Source: Chrysophaeum taylorii
Taxonomy: Eukaryota > Sar > Pelagophyceae > Pelagomonadales > Pelagomonadaceae
Assembly: GCA_029834535.1 (NCBI GenBank)
Contig: JAQMWT010000538.1
Coordinates: 1-64,000 of the forward strand
DNA: 64,000 bases
Reading direction: 5' to 3'
The position numbers and the translations under genes are program-made. Below the pieces are notes generated by a model, which saw nothing but the letters and a program-made list of their open reading frames with translations, searched no databases and was not told where the DNA came from. Below are positions 8,604 through 18,062 of the stretch, piece after piece (the stretch's first letter is position 1; every line of letters starts with the position of its first letter).

Positions 8604-9191
8604 ATGCTGGCTTTTCGGGCGTCGTCGTCCCCTGGTCGGCGTGTGACAGTGAAGAAGCGGGAACGCGATGAAATTACGGAGAGTGCGAAGCGTGCGCGGA
8701 TCGCGACGAAAGAAGTCGAAACGGATCCGCGACGGCTCGCCTGGCGGCGGAAGGAGGTGAGTTATGGCAAAAATACGCTCGGGTACGACCGGTACGCGCG
8801 TCTCGTCGCCAAGGCCGACCGGAAGAAGGGCGACCCCCAGACCCCCGACATCACGCGCAAGGCGTCCAAGCGACAATTCGAAGGACTATTGCGGGCGTGG
8901 CGCCGCAAGCTCCACGAGTGGGACCCCCCCGAGCACAAGAACTCGCAACCCCTCGTCGAGCCCCTCGTCGAGCCCGTCGTCGTCAAGCCGGAAGACTCTG
9001 CTCCGGCTCACGTTTGCCCCCAAGTCGAAGACGATGGCCTCGGCCCTGATGTCTTTTGCTTGGCGGCACCCGAGGCGCCGACGGTCGATCCAATTATTCT
9101 TCCAAAAAAACTTCCCGTCGTCGACGACCAAGAAGAGGAGGCCACCCCGGGGTCTTCCGACGACGTCCTCTCGGACGACGACTTGCTCTAA
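8604..9191 (+). CDS. SLBP: histone mRNA stem-loop binding protein
   Basis: The protein is 195 aa from ATG 8604. Residues about 41-110 are a near-complete SLBP RNA-binding domain: DPRRLAWRRKEVSYGKNTLGY, then DRYARLVAKADRKKGDPQTPD with the TPD-type loop, then SKRQFEGLLRAWRRKLHEWDPP ending in the W-R-LH-WD signature. SLBP binds the 3' hairpin of replication-dependent histone mRNAs and directs their 3' processing and translation. The tail is acidic, with DDVLSDDDLL at the end. A basic KKRERDE/KRARIA stretch before the domain could be a nuclear localisation signal. No intron is visible. The gene ends 14 bp from the convergent stop of the 1209-residue gene. Confidence 0.92.
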   Translation: MLAFRASSSPGRRVTVKKRERDEITESAKRARIATKEVETDPRRLAWRRKEVSYGKNTLGYDRYARLVAKADRKKGDPQTPDITRKASKRQFEGLLRAWRRKLHEWDPPEHKNSQPLVEPLVEPVVVKPEDSAPAHVCPQVEDDGLGPDVFCLAAPEAPTVDPIILPKKLPVVDDQEEEATPGSSDDVLSDDDLL

Positions 9192-9205
9192 CTCACTAGT
9201 ATTAT

Positions 9206-12200
9206 TCATGGACGGCCACCAGAGTCCTTCTTGGGGCAACACGGAGCGAAGCGGCCGCGCTGCGCGAGGTACCACGCGTCGATCCCCGCCTCGTGGTCCG
9301 CCCTCGACCCGCGGCGGACCTCGAGGGTGACGAAGGTACGGCGCAGCTCGCGGTACTCCTGATCGTTGAGATCGCCGCCCGCGACGACGACGCGGTGGCC
9401 CTCGAGGCAGAGGCGATCAATGAGGTACTGCTCGACGGCAAACCGGGCGGCCTTCTTGTCGTTGTCGCCGCTGCTGACGTCGGGTACGACGACGGGCACT
9501 GCGCTCTTGGGCTTGGAGGCGTCGAGGAGCAGGATGAAACGGCCGGAGAAGAGAATCTGGAGGAGCATGCGGTAGAGGCTCGGTCGCGACCGGCTGTACG
9601 CGGACTCGAAGTAGAGCTGGAGGATCGAGGGCGTATGCGAAAACGACGACGACGACGATCCGGGATCGTCGGCGTGGTCGAGGCGGCGCGCTACGCGAAG
9701 GAGGGCGTCTTTTTTGACGAGGATGGGCACGAAGTGGGTCGAGGGGTGGCCAGGTTGCGAGGTGGCGGAGATCGTCATAAGGAGACTGCGGAGTTGCCCG
9801 ATCGCGGTCCTGATGTCAGCGTAGTGCGCCATGCTTCTTCGGATCCATGCCGTCGTGATCTTGCGGGCAGCGGCATTGACGGTCGCAGTCATCTTCGCGC
9901 GCTCCTGGGCCTCCTTGGTCTTGACGCTCAATGACGTCTCCGCGAGGGTGATGGCCTGTTCCACGAGTTGATTCGGTTTCGCGCGTCGTCGTCGTCGTTC
10001 TCTCTCCTGCTGTTGGTTTTCTGGCCCCGACGTCTCCCCGGACAACGGCGCGTCGTCAACGACCTTGGAGGACGGCTTCGCCGCCGCTTCGGCGCTGCGA
10101 AGGTTCTCGTCGACCAACAGCACGCGCACGGCGTTCGCGGCGCCGAGACGCGCGTCGCCTCGCTTGGCGACGAGGGCGGCGCTGAGAGCGCCGAGCGTCC
10201 GGACCTCGGTCCAATGGACACCTGTCGGCGCTCGCTCGAGCGACGCATGATTGCATGTCGTCGTCAAGGCGTACACGCCGGGTGGTCCTTCGATTTTTTC
10301 CTCGCCGCGCATCGCGATGCCTTTGGCTCTGTGGTGACATCGTCGCCGCGCGACGTCAAACATTTCGCCCCATTCCAACTTGTCTTCCAGCCACAGTTGG
10401 AGGTGGTGGAGGTAGGAAGGTGCGTCGATGAACTGGAGGCTGTGGTTGCGACTGTTGAGCGTCATCGTGACCGTCTCGACGACGCCGCTCGTCGCGGCGT
10501 CGACGCCGCCGACAAAGACGCGCAGGCGCACCTGGCTCCCGCTGTTGACCGCGAGTGCCTCCAGCGCTGTTCTTGGTGCCGGCGGCCTGAGGACGACCGC
10601 GTCGCACCATTGCGTTATGTGGAACACCGAGAGCCGCTGGCCCGCTTGGTACCGCCACCCGGGCTGGCTCAGCACGTGAGAGAAGCAGTGGAACTCAATC
10701 TCCGCTCGACCCGTCGTCGCGTCGCTGTTCCGAGCGACCTCTCGCAAATACGCGCGTCCGCTCGAGGACGTGGGGACGGGCTCGCCGTTTACAGAGGCCA
10801 TGACCCATCCGTGTCTTATGCCGCATCGGGCCGCCGGAGTCATGTCGTCCACGCGCACGACAACGAACTCGTCGTCGACGTCAAACCCAAAAAGACAGAT
10901 CGGGTGGCGACCAGAGCCCCCGCCGTCGTCGAACACGAATCGAACGCGCCGTTCGCCAGTCGGATCGTACTGGAAACCAGCGCCGTTGTCGGTATGCAGA
11001 CAATAAGTCGCGTCGTTGCTGTCCAGGCCGACGACGGTTGCCATCGCCCAGACAGTCTCGTTCGGCCTCGCGCCGCGCACCAACGCGAGACGCTGACCGT
11101 AGCGCATGCACCACAACAAGTGATCGGCCGCGGTTGGCTCGCCGTCTTCGTGGTCGTACCATTGGCCGGTCACATCGTCAAAGCGCGTCGCGTGGAGGCT
11201 CAGCGACCCGGGCAGCAAGCACGTGCCATCATTCGTCGCCCGCGATGCCGACGTCTCGCGCGATTCGGGCTTGATCGCGTATACGCCCGAAAGACAGTTC
11301 GATCTCCAATGGTGCTCTCGCGCCTTTCTCCGCGCGATATCTCGCGGCGAGCATCCATCGCCGACTCCAAGGACTGCCGGGACGCAATCCCATAACCACC
11401 AGCCATGGGTCGCGCACTGGAACGGAGTGGGTAATCGATGTAGCTTGAACGGTTGGTCGACCAACTCGAGCAGCGGTAGTTTGGTAGTCGCGTCCGCTGC
11501 CTTATCGTGAACGACATTCTGAGACGCCACTTCAAGGATCATCACACCAGCACCCTGCGGCCGCATGCCACCGCGCCTCTTCTGCCTCGTCTGTTTGATT
11601 TTCCCAGGGGATGGCGTCAGCTCGTAGCTCTGAGCGTCCTCGCTCTTCGCTCGCGACGGAGAGAACAAAAAACTCGACGCGTGGGACGAAGAGAACAAGT
11701 TTGGCGAGCACGAGGTTGATGGTGGGAATTGTTGCACCACGGATGGCGCCCATGCTTCTATTTTCGTTTTGGTGTTGTTGTTGCTATTTCTGTTGTCTTC
11801 GTCGTCGCTGTCGTCGTCCTTGGCGCCTCGGGAGATCGAGACCGCGGCGACTTTGGCGACACTCCGCAAGCTGAGCTTCCGGCGTTCGCCGCAGCGCTTC
11901 CTTCTCGATACAGCCGGTGCGCTTCGAGGCCGCGCCTCGGAGGCACGACTCTGCGCGACCTTGACACGCAACCTGCTTGGCTCGTCGTAGAGACCGTGCG
12001 AGCGGAAATTCCTGCCGAGCGCGGCGGAGCGCAGGGGAGCGTCGAGCGGGCACCGCAGCATAGGAACGTGCGCGCCCTCCTTCTCGAGGCGGCGGACCTC
12101 GCGCGCCAGCGCGTTTTGCAACGGTTTTTCCTCGAGCACCATCTGGCGCGGCTCGACCTCGTTTTCTTCGTCGAGCTCGATCATCCATCGTTGGAGCAGT

Positions 12201-12835
12201 CGGTTCTCGGCGTCCTTTGCGAGGCGCTTTGGCCTCGTGGCGAACCTGACGAGCGACATCCGATGATCACGCCAGCGGGAGGTGGCACGATACAGTTGCC
12301 GCTCCGAAGGGCTTCGCGTTCTGGCACCTTCGCCTATAACTCGCTCCAACGATTGGCCGTCCTCAAAAATCTTCGACACGTAGTTGCGGCCGCGCCACAC
12401 GAACGGAGACGGTCGCCACAAAAATCTCCGGCGCCAGACTGCTATCCCTGCGAGCACTCTTGCAGTCGCATCCTGGACAGCCTCCAATGCGGCGACCACT
12501 TCGTCCGTCGAGGCGGTCCTCCCGGCGCGGAAATCTCGCGCGCTCGCCTCGAGAGTTGCGACGGCGTCTTCCCGTGCACGCACTAATCCCAGCGTCTCGA
12601 GTGTCGCCGACCGAAATTCAAGCAACGTCTGGATGTGCGACGCAAGTGGAGTCGCGGCTTGGTCCTCCAAAACTTCCTGAATCGATGCTAGGGACTTGTG
12701 CGTCGGCCGGAACGTCGTTCCCTCGTCCCGGTTCACGCCGAGCACGCGCACATACACCTCCTGGTCTTGCTTCGACACCTTGAGTTCGTCCCACAAAGTC
12801 GCAGCCCAGGCGGACAACACCTTTTCCACCGTCAT
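9206..12835 (-). CDS. large uncharacterised protein with possible PDZ-like module (1209 aa)
   Basis: A single uninterrupted frame runs from ATG 12835. The N-terminal 170 residues are helical. There are basic, low-complexity linkers with Ser-rich and NNN tracts around residues 300-400. A middle region with TRFDDVTGQWYDHEDGEPTA and GFDVDDEFVVVRVDDMTPAARCGIRHGWVMASVNGEPV resembles a PDZ fold (carboxylate loop and GxxxGWVMASVNG strand). A coiled-coil stretch (QQQERERRRRRAKPNQLVEQ) and a C-terminal helical/Rossmann-like part (RFILLLDASKPKSAVPVVVPD) follow. I do not recognise the family. A frame of this length without stops, with conserved-type composition, supports a real gene. Confidence 0.65.
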   Translation of the reverse strand: MTVEKVLSAWAATLWDELKVSKQDQEVYVRVLGVNRDEGTTFRPTHKSLASIQEVLEDQAATPLASHIQTLLEFRSATLETLGLVRAREDAVATLEASARDFRAGRTASTDEVVAALEAVQDATARVLAGIAVWRRRFLWRPSPFVWRGRNYVSKIFEDGQSLERVIGEGARTRSPSERQLYRATSRWRDHRMSLVRFATRPKRLAKDAENRLLQRWMIELDEENEVEPRQMVLEEKPLQNALAREVRRLEKEGAHVPMLRCPLDAPLRSAALGRNFRSHGLYDEPSRLRVKVAQSRASEARPRSAPAVSRRKRCGERRKLSLRSVAKVAAVSISRGAKDDDSDDEDNRNSNNNTKTKIEAWAPSVVQQFPPSTSCSPNLFSSSHASSFLFSPSRAKSEDAQSYELTPSPGKIKQTRQKRRGGMRPQGAGVMILEVASQNVVHDKAADATTKLPLLELVDQPFKLHRLPTPFQCATHGWWLWDCVPAVLGVGDGCSPRDIARRKAREHHWRSNCLSGVYAIKPESRETSASRATNDGTCLLPGSLSLHATRFDDVTGQWYDHEDGEPTAADHLLWCMRYGQRLALVRGARPNETVWAMATVVGLDSNDATYCLHTDNGAGFQYDPTGERRVRFVFDDGGGSGRHPICLFGFDVDDEFVVVRVDDMTPAARCGIRHGWVMASVNGEPVPTSSSGRAYLREVARNSDATTGRAEIEFHCFSHVLSQPGWRYQAGQRLSVFHITQWCDAVVLRPPAPRTALEALAVNSGSQVRLRVFVGGVDAATSGVVETVTMTLNSRNHSLQFIDAPSYLHHLQLWLEDKLEWGEMFDVARRRCHHRAKGIAMRGEEKIEGPPGVYALTTTCNHASLERAPTGVHWTEVRTLGALSAALVAKRGDARLGAANAVRVLLVDENLRSAEAAAKPSSKVVDDAPLSGETSGPENQQQERERRRRRAKPNQLVEQAITLAETSLSVKTKEAQERAKMTATVNAAARKITTAWIRRSMAHYADIRTAIGQLRSLLMTISATSQPGHPSTHFVPILVKKDALLRVARRLDHADDPGSSSSSFSHTPSILQLYFESAYSRSRPSLYRMLLQILFSGRFILLLDASKPKSAVPVVVPDVSSGDNDKKAARFAVEQYLIDRLCLEGHRVVVAGGDLNDQEYRELRRTFVTLEVRRGSRADHEAGIDAWYLAQRGRFAPCCPKKDSGGRP

Positions 12836-13825
12836 GAGGCATCATCTACATAGACCTCCTCCATCGGCAACATGCTGATGTCATTAGGGATCGCGTGGAT
12901 ACATAGGAGCCAGTACAATTTGTTCAACAACAAAGTAAAATTGGTCATCTTTTAATTACAGGCCGACTTCAAAAAAAGTTGGGGGTGAGAGCACGCAGGG
13001 CGGTGCATGTCATCAGCAGCAAATCGCGGCGCATGGAGAGGGTGCATCGGAAGCACCGGGCTCCAGTTCACCAGCCTCGAAGGCGTCGGCGTTATGAGCA
13101 GGCGGTGCGTACATCCGCTAGGAATTACTTTAATTGATTAGTGGAGGTGTCTAGAAGCCGGCCAAATAATTCGCTGTGGGAAAAACGAACGTGCCCGATG
13201 CGCATCGCGGCGACGTCCGAATGTGGAGGTTAGTTATGAATGGGACATTGTCGACGCCAGCCCCTCGACTCACCATCGAGCTCAACGACGACCCACCACT
13301 GGCAACGAACGAATGACATTCGTGCGCGAAAATGCGAGAGCCTAGAAGAAGAGGGACCCTGTTCCTATTCGAGGTCCTTCTTACTTTTAGGTCGTGGGAC
13401 GTACAACCAGTCGAGTTCGTCAAAAGACGGTAGTGATATTGTGGAATGCAAAAAACAACGTGACAACAAACTGGGTAACAGACAGACAGACAGACAGATA
13501 GACAAACATAGATGGGAAACATGCTCATCGGTGCGATTCGATGAAGATTTATAGTACGTAGATGGATGTAAAACGAGGTTGCGAAAAGCAATACTCCCCA
13601 CACGTCGGGCGTGCTGACTTCTAAAACTACTACAGCGCGCTCTTGGTGAATACTGCGCTGCGCTACTCACTGGATTCCCGAGAACGACCGTATCGATCTC
13701 GATACCCTCCTAGCTTAGACGTGACCACTCGGGGGAAACCAACCAACCAACCAAAAGGCGTCGTCGTCGTTGTCGTCTTGTTCTAGGGATGTGCCTCGAG
13801 GACATCGATCGAAGGACCACACAGT
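12836..13825. other. intergenic stretch with two short tandem repeats
   Basis: No supported gene is seen in these 990 bases. A CAGA-type run lies at 13482-13503 and CCAA repeats at 13737-13753. The reading frames on either strand are short, of mixed composition and unlike known proteins. Confidence 0.5.
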
Positions 13826-14719
13826 TTATGTACGCGTATCCTCCGGTATTTGGTGTTGTACGTGGTGTTGGGCTCGCGAGAGAACGTCGTTCGCGGCGGG
13901 AAGGAGGGCGTGCGCGGTTCGCACGGGTAGGGATAGGGCGAAGTGTCTCGCGTTGCGTTCGATCGCGCGGCGCGTTTTGTCGTCGGCGAGGAGTCTCGAA
14001 AGCACGTGGGCGAGATGGGGCTCTGGGGCGAAGACAGCCGCCGTTCCATAGAGGGCGTCGAGGTAAGCGTCGGACGAGGGTTCGGTAACGACACACTTGC
14101 CGAGAGCGAGGAGGTAGTTGATGCGATGGACCTCGAGGGCGGCGTGCTCGTAGTAGTGGAGGTTGAGGACGATCTTGGCGGTCGCGACGACGGCGTCTCT
14201 ATTTTGGCCGAAAAGGTCAAAATCGAGGTAAAAATCGATCCGCCGGCCGGGCAGGCTCGCCTGAATATTCCGTTGGATTTTCTCGCGACGGTCGTTGTGG
14301 CAGCCGTAGAACAAGACGTCGATCGAGTCGTCGACGCAGAGCGGGCGCTCCAGGAATTCTGCGGGCGCAGAACACGGAACGAAGAGCGCGGGCGCGGGGA
14401 GGCGCCCGCGCCAGAAGTCGAGATGGCTTGGCGCGAACTCCCACAAGGCGAGCGCTCTTGTCGCGAGGGCCACGTACCGTTCCGTGATCCACGACGACGT
14501 CAGTTGTTCCATCTGGTACACGACGTACCGCGCCGGGAATGGCCAGGCCAGAGGGACAAGCGTGAGGCCGACGATGACCCAGGTGTCGTTGCTGTTGTCC
14601 CAGGGGCATGTTGCCGTGCCCGCGGCGAGGTTCGCGGGCCAGCCAATGAGGGCGAAGGCGTCCCGGAGCGCAACGGCCGTCTCGAGGAAGACGAGGTTCG
14701 CGGCCCAGATCGACCACAT
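13826..14719 (-). CDS. glycosyltransferase-like protein (GT-B, CgeB/YkvP-type C-terminal)
   Basis: The protein is 297 aa from ATG 14719. It begins with a hydrophobic stretch, then RYVVYQMEQLTSSWITERYV and ALWEFAPSHLDFW, the family's 'EQ ... yvwdyS..N' motif. IDVLFYGCHNDRREKIQRNI and KIVLNLHYYEHAALEVHRIN follow, and finally LALGKCVVTEPSSD near the sugar-nucleotide site. This is the layout of single-domain GT1-like transferases related to bacterial CgeB proteins; the donor and acceptor are unknown. It is head-to-head with the F-box gene across 90 bp. Confidence 0.7.
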   Translation of the reverse strand: MWSIWAANLVFLETAVALRDAFALIGWPANLAAGTATCPWDNSNDTWVIVGLTLVPLAWPFPARYVVYQMEQLTSSWITERYVALATRALALWEFAPSHLDFWRGRLPAPALFVPCSAPAEFLERPLCVDDSIDVLFYGCHNDRREKIQRNIQASLPGRRIDFYLDFDLFGQNRDAVVATAKIVLNLHYYEHAALEVHRINYLLALGKCVVTEPSSDAYLDALYGTAAVFAPEPHLAHVLSRLLADDKTRRAIERNARHFALSLPVRTAHALLPAANDVLSRAQHHVQHQIPEDTRT

Positions 14720-14809
14720 ACCCGGGTAACAACAGTTACTTTCCAGTTCCTAACCACAGTTCGTTTTCTTCCTTGGGCCACCACGTGGTCCGCGACGTGG
14801 TGGTCTAAG

Positions 14810-15658
14810 ATGCAGCGTCTTCCAGAGGTGACGGTGCAGAAGGTCGTGGAATTCCTCGCGGGGCGCGCGCTCGGCCAGCTTGCAACGGTGTCTATGTGGT
14901 GCCGCGACGAACTCGCGTGCGAGAGTCAGTGGTTTAGGGTGGTCCGGCAGCGGTTCTTCGCTTCCGAAGATAGGATAACGCCACGGATGTGCGGCGCGGC
15001 GACCTGGGCGCGGGCCTACCGCGAGTTGAACCGGCGCTGCGCGGCCCCGCGGACCTGGCTGACCCCGCGCCACGCGCGCGTCTTTGCCAAGGGCCGCGCG
15101 GGCGAGTGCGCGATGTGGGTCACTCTCGGCCACGCGAGCGACTGTCGCACGCGCCGCCGGGGGGGCGTCGCCACCGTCGAGCTCCGGGTTCTCGTGCAGA
15201 ACCTCGGCGCCTTGTTCGTCGGGTTCCGGCCCGCGGATCTAAGGGTTTCGTGGCTCTGTTGTGGCGAAGTGGACGCTTGTTCGAAAGACGAGAGCGACGA
15301 CGAGGACGACGATTGGATCGAACAACGGGAAGCCCGCGTACGGGAGGCCACCGTCTTTGCTCGATCTCACGCGTCTCGCGTCTCCGCGCCCCACGAGTTC
15401 GTCGAGCCCTTCGAGTGGGTCGCCGTCATGCTCTGCGTCGAGTGCCCCGACTGCAGCTTCGAGCTCGACTTTCTCGAGCGGGCGACCGCCGTCACGCTCC
15501 CCTTTGTCGAGCGCAGCGGCGATTCCAAAGAACCCAAGCACGCGCGCACGGCGAGGCGTCTCATCCAAGCCCCCTTCGTGTCCACTGACCAGCTCTACAA
15601 GTGGTACAGCCTCCTCCCCGGCGGCTGCGTCTCCCTTACGCACCACCATCTCCTATGA
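14810..15658 (+). CDS. F-box-like protein
   Basis: The protein is 282 aa from ATG 14810 (MQRLPEVTVQKVVEFLAG). The first 45 residues fit the F-box: LPEVTVQKVVEFLAGRALGQLATVSMWCRDELACESQW. The rest is a C-terminal substrate-type region without recognised repeats, with an acidic insert (KDESDDEDDDW) and several cysteines. F-box proteins are adaptors of SCF ubiquitin ligases; targets are unknown. The frame is open for another 289 codons upstream, but that part is the complement of the glycosyltransferase gene and has no nearby ATG, so I start at 14810. A GAC/GAT repeat follows the stop. Confidence 0.7.
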   Translation: MQRLPEVTVQKVVEFLAGRALGQLATVSMWCRDELACESQWFRVVRQRFFASEDRITPRMCGAATWARAYRELNRRCAAPRTWLTPRHARVFAKGRAGECAMWVTLGHASDCRTRRRGGVATVELRVLVQNLGALFVGFRPADLRVSWLCCGEVDACSKDESDDEDDDWIEQREARVREATVFARSHASRVSAPHEFVEPFEWVAVMLCVECPDCSFELDFLERATAVTLPFVERSGDSKEPKHARTARRLIQAPFVSTDQLYKWYSLLPGGCVSLTHHHLL

Positions 15659-15727
15659 CGACGACGACGACGACGACGACGACGAGGATGATGATGATGA
15701 TGATGATGATGATTATGGTGATGACTG
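15656..15727. repeat. (GAC)n/(GAT)n microsatellite after the F-box gene
   Basis: Triplets GAC then GAT run through the TGA stop region of the F-box gene to about 15727. They lie in the convergent intergenic zone before the CtpA stop. Confidence 0.85.
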
Positions 15728-15825
15728 GTAGTGAGTGTGCTGCTCCACTTGGGAAGAAGGAAGGATATTATTTTAATTAGAAAGAGGGAGGATAACCACC
15801 ACCACCAGGTAGGTATTATTGTTAA

Positions 15826-17100
15826 TTACCTCGGGGGTGGGGTGCAGGTGGCAGCTATCGATGCGAAGTCGCGGTCGAGATCCGTTTTGTCAGGGAGCTT
15901 GCGAGGGCCGGCGAGGTAGAGGGTTGGCGGGAGGGGGATGTCGGGCTTGACGCCGACGCCCTGTATGGGGTTTCCTTTGGGCGTGAGGTACTGGGCGACC
16001 GTGACGACGAGACCGCCGGCGTCGTCCTGGAGGCCGAAAACAGCTTGGATGAGGCCCTTGCCGTACGAGGGTCGGTCCCCGGCAACCACCGCGGCGCAAT
16101 TGTCGCGGAGGGCCGCCGCAAAAATTTCCGATGCCGACGCGGAGTTGCTGTCGAGCCAGAGCTCGACTCGAAAGCCCTCCGAGGGCGTCGTCGTCTTGGG
16201 GGAAGAAGAAGTCTTAAAGAGCTGGTCGGCTCGGCGTTCGAGTACCGTGACGGCGGGGGAGTCGGGGGGGAGAAAAAGGGAGGCGGCGTTGACGGCGGCC
16301 TGGAAGGCGCCGCCCGGGTTCCCCCGGAGGTCGAGGACGAGGCGCGTTGCTCCCCGCCGCCGAATATCGGCGAGGACCGTCGCGAGCCTGGGCGCGGCTC
16401 GAGCGTTGAATTCTCGCAAACGGACGTACGCGACGCCGTCCGGCGAGACGTCGACGCGGCCGACGGGATCGACGACGTCGACGCGGCGCGCGAGATCCAG
16501 GGTCCGCCTATCGTCCCCGCGTCGCAACACGAGCCGCACCGTGGGCCTATCGTTTGCCGTGACCACGTCGAGCAGGTCAAAGCTCGACCGCCCCTTGGTC
16601 GCGACGCCGTCGATCGACTCGACGACGTCGTCCTGGCGGACGTCCGCCTTGGCCCCCGACGACCCAGGGATCGGCGGACTCACCACGCGCGCCACCTCGT
16701 CGTCCCCCGGCGCCAGGATGAGCCCTACGCCGAGTATATCAAATCGAGAAATCTCCTCGTACGCGCGCTTGTCGAGGAGCCGCGTGTACCGGTCTCCATG
16801 CAGCGCCTGCAGCGTCGCCCGCCGCAACGGCGTCTCCGTGCGCGCGGCCTCGTCGCCCAACCTCTGCCGCGCGGCCTTCCACTCGCTCCGCGAAAGGGCC
16901 TCGCCGTCGTAGTAGTACTGGTCGAGCAGATCCCATACTTCTTCGACGGCGGTCCGGGCGGCCACCGCGGACGTCGTCGAGGCCATCATCGGGAACGGCT
17001 GCTGCAGGCACACGGAGAGCGCCGCGGCGCACAACTGCCGCTGCAGCCATCTCCGGGGTGGCGATGATGTCGACAACGCCGAGACGGCGACAAACAACAT
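15826..17100 (-). CDS. ctpA: C-terminal processing peptidase (S41), probably thylakoid lumen
   Basis: ATG 17100 gives 424 aa. The N-terminus MLFVAVSALSTSSPPRRWL, followed by a second hydrophobic segment and AVAARTAVEEVW, fits a multi-part plastid-to-lumen presequence. A PDZ domain contains FDILGVGLILAPGDDEV and DDVVESIDGVATKG. The protease core has LVLDLRGNPGG, then DSNSASASEIFAAALRDN (catalytic Ser in the SAS motif) and DRPSYGKGLIQ (catalytic Lys). CtpA cleaves the C-terminus of photosystem II D1. Some algal CtpA paralogues have other substrates, so the substrate is inferred. It is divergent from the plastid PGAM across 65 bp. Confidence 0.88.
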   Translation of the reverse strand: MLFVAVSALSTSSPPRRWLQRQLCAAALSVCLQQPFPMMASTTSAVAARTAVEEVWDLLDQYYYDGEALSRSEWKAARQRLGDEAARTETPLRRATLQALHGDRYTRLLDKRAYEEISRFDILGVGLILAPGDDEVARVVSPPIPGSSGAKADVRQDDVVESIDGVATKGRSSFDLLDVVTANDRPTVRLVLRRGDDRRTLDLARRVDVVDPVGRVDVSPDGVAYVRLREFNARAAPRLATVLADIRRRGATRLVLDLRGNPGGAFQAAVNAASLFLPPDSPAVTVLERRADQLFKTSSSPKTTTPSEGFRVELWLDSNSASASEIFAAALRDNCAAVVAGDRPSYGKGLIQAVFGLQDDAGGLVVTVAQYLTPKGNPIQGVGVKPDIPLPPTLYLAGPRKLPDKTDLDRDFASIAATCTPPPR

Positions 17101-17165
17101 AAATCCGTTGTTGTTTTTTAACGGCTTCTTCACCTCTCAAGAAGATTCGGCGAAAACAAAGGGTG
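17101..17165. promoter_or_regulatory. 65-bp divergent region between two plastid-protein genes
   Basis: This lies between ATG 17100 (CtpA) and ATG 17166 (PGAM). It contains a T-run near 17111-17120 and no TATA box. Shared control of two plastid-addressed proteins is plausible from position only. Confidence 0.35.
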
Positions 17166-18062
17166 ATGTTGCTTGTTTTTATGTGTGCGACCACGTTGCC
17201 AAGGGCGGTGGCCTTCGTTTCGCCCGTCCTCCCGAGGTCACGACCCTCGCTCCGGCGCTTTGCCGAGGAGGAGACCCCCTACGAGCTCGTCCTTCTCCGG
17301 CACGGCGAGTCGACGTGGAACGATGAAGGCCTCTTCACCGGATGGTACGACTGTCCCCTGTCGGCCGCGGGCGAGGCGGAGGCGATCGAGTCGGGGAAGC
17401 TTCTCAAGGAGCAGGGCTACATCTTTGATTTGGCCTTCACCTCGTACCTCAAGCGCGCCATCTCGACCCTTTGGTACTGCCTTACCGAACTCGACCAGCA
17501 GTACGTTCCCACCGTCAAATCCTGGCGCCTCAACGAGCGTCACTACGGCGCGCTCCAAGGCCTCGACAAGAAGTCGACGGTCGCCCAGCACGGCACGGAA
17601 CAGGTCAACATCTGGCGCCGCTCCTACGACATCCCCCCTCCGCCGGTCGACGAAGACTCGGAACATTACCCGGGCAACGATATGCGCTATCGCAACGTCC
17701 CCGAGGACCTCCTGCCCAAGTGCGAGAGTCTCAAACTCACCGAGGACCGCGTCCTCGACGACTGGGAGAACCTCATCAAGCCGGAAATCGCCAAGGGAAA
17801 GCGCGTCCTCATCGCCGCGCACGGGAACAGTCTCCGCGCCCTCGCCAAAATCCTCGACGACATTCCCCCCGACGTCATCGCAAAACTCAACCTCCCGACC
17901 GGCGTCCCCCTCGTCTACGAGCTCGATCGCACCACCTTCAAGCCCATCAAGCACCCCGACGCGATCGCGCCGCTCTCGGGTCGATATCTCGGCGACCTCG
18001 AGGATGTCAAGGCCCGCATCGGCGCGGTCGTTGCCCAGACCGGCCCGCCCGTTGCCGCCTAA
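17166..18062 (+). CDS. PGAM: plastid-targeted 2,3-bisphosphoglycerate-dependent phosphoglycerate mutase
   Basis: The protein is 298 aa from ATG 17166. It has a signal peptide (MLLVFMCATTLPRAVA) with FVSPVL immediately after the likely cleavage site: Phe at +1, the hallmark of complex-plastid import in heterokonts. A short basic transit part (RSRPSLRRF) leads to the mature enzyme. Catalytic LVLLRHGESTWN (phospho-His), FTGWYDCPLSAAGEAEA, the SYLKRAISTLW loop, RLNERHYGALQGL, and the second His in IAAHGNSLRAL are all present. It interconverts 3- and 2-phosphoglycerate, giving this plastid a lower-glycolysis step. It is intronless. Confidence 0.93.
   Translation: MLLVFMCATTLPRAVAFVSPVLPRSRPSLRRFAEEETPYELVLLRHGESTWNDEGLFTGWYDCPLSAAGEAEAIESGKLLKEQGYIFDLAFTSYLKRAISTLWYCLTELDQQYVPTVKSWRLNERHYGALQGLDKKSTVAQHGTEQVNIWRRSYDIPPPPVDEDSEHYPGNDMRYRNVPEDLLPKCESLKLTEDRVLDDWENLIKPEIAKGKRVLIAAHGNSLRALAKILDDIPPDVIAKLNLPTGVPLVYELDRTTFKPIKHPDAIAPLSGRYLGDLEDVKARIGAVVAQTGPPVAA

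Noticed and set aside
9968-11395. 475-codon plus-strand frame inside the 1209-residue gene
   Set aside because: It is antisense to a longer uninterrupted frame; composition is typical of a reverse-complement shadow.
13151-13603. Minus-strand 150-codon frame with hydrophobic runs
   Set aside because: It comes from the CAGA repeat (Cys-Leu-Ser-Val runs); no conserved segment.
13943-14809. 289-codon upstream extension of the F-box frame
   Set aside because: It is the complement of the glycosyltransferase gene and has no ATG near the F-box; ATG 14810 starts the domain directly.
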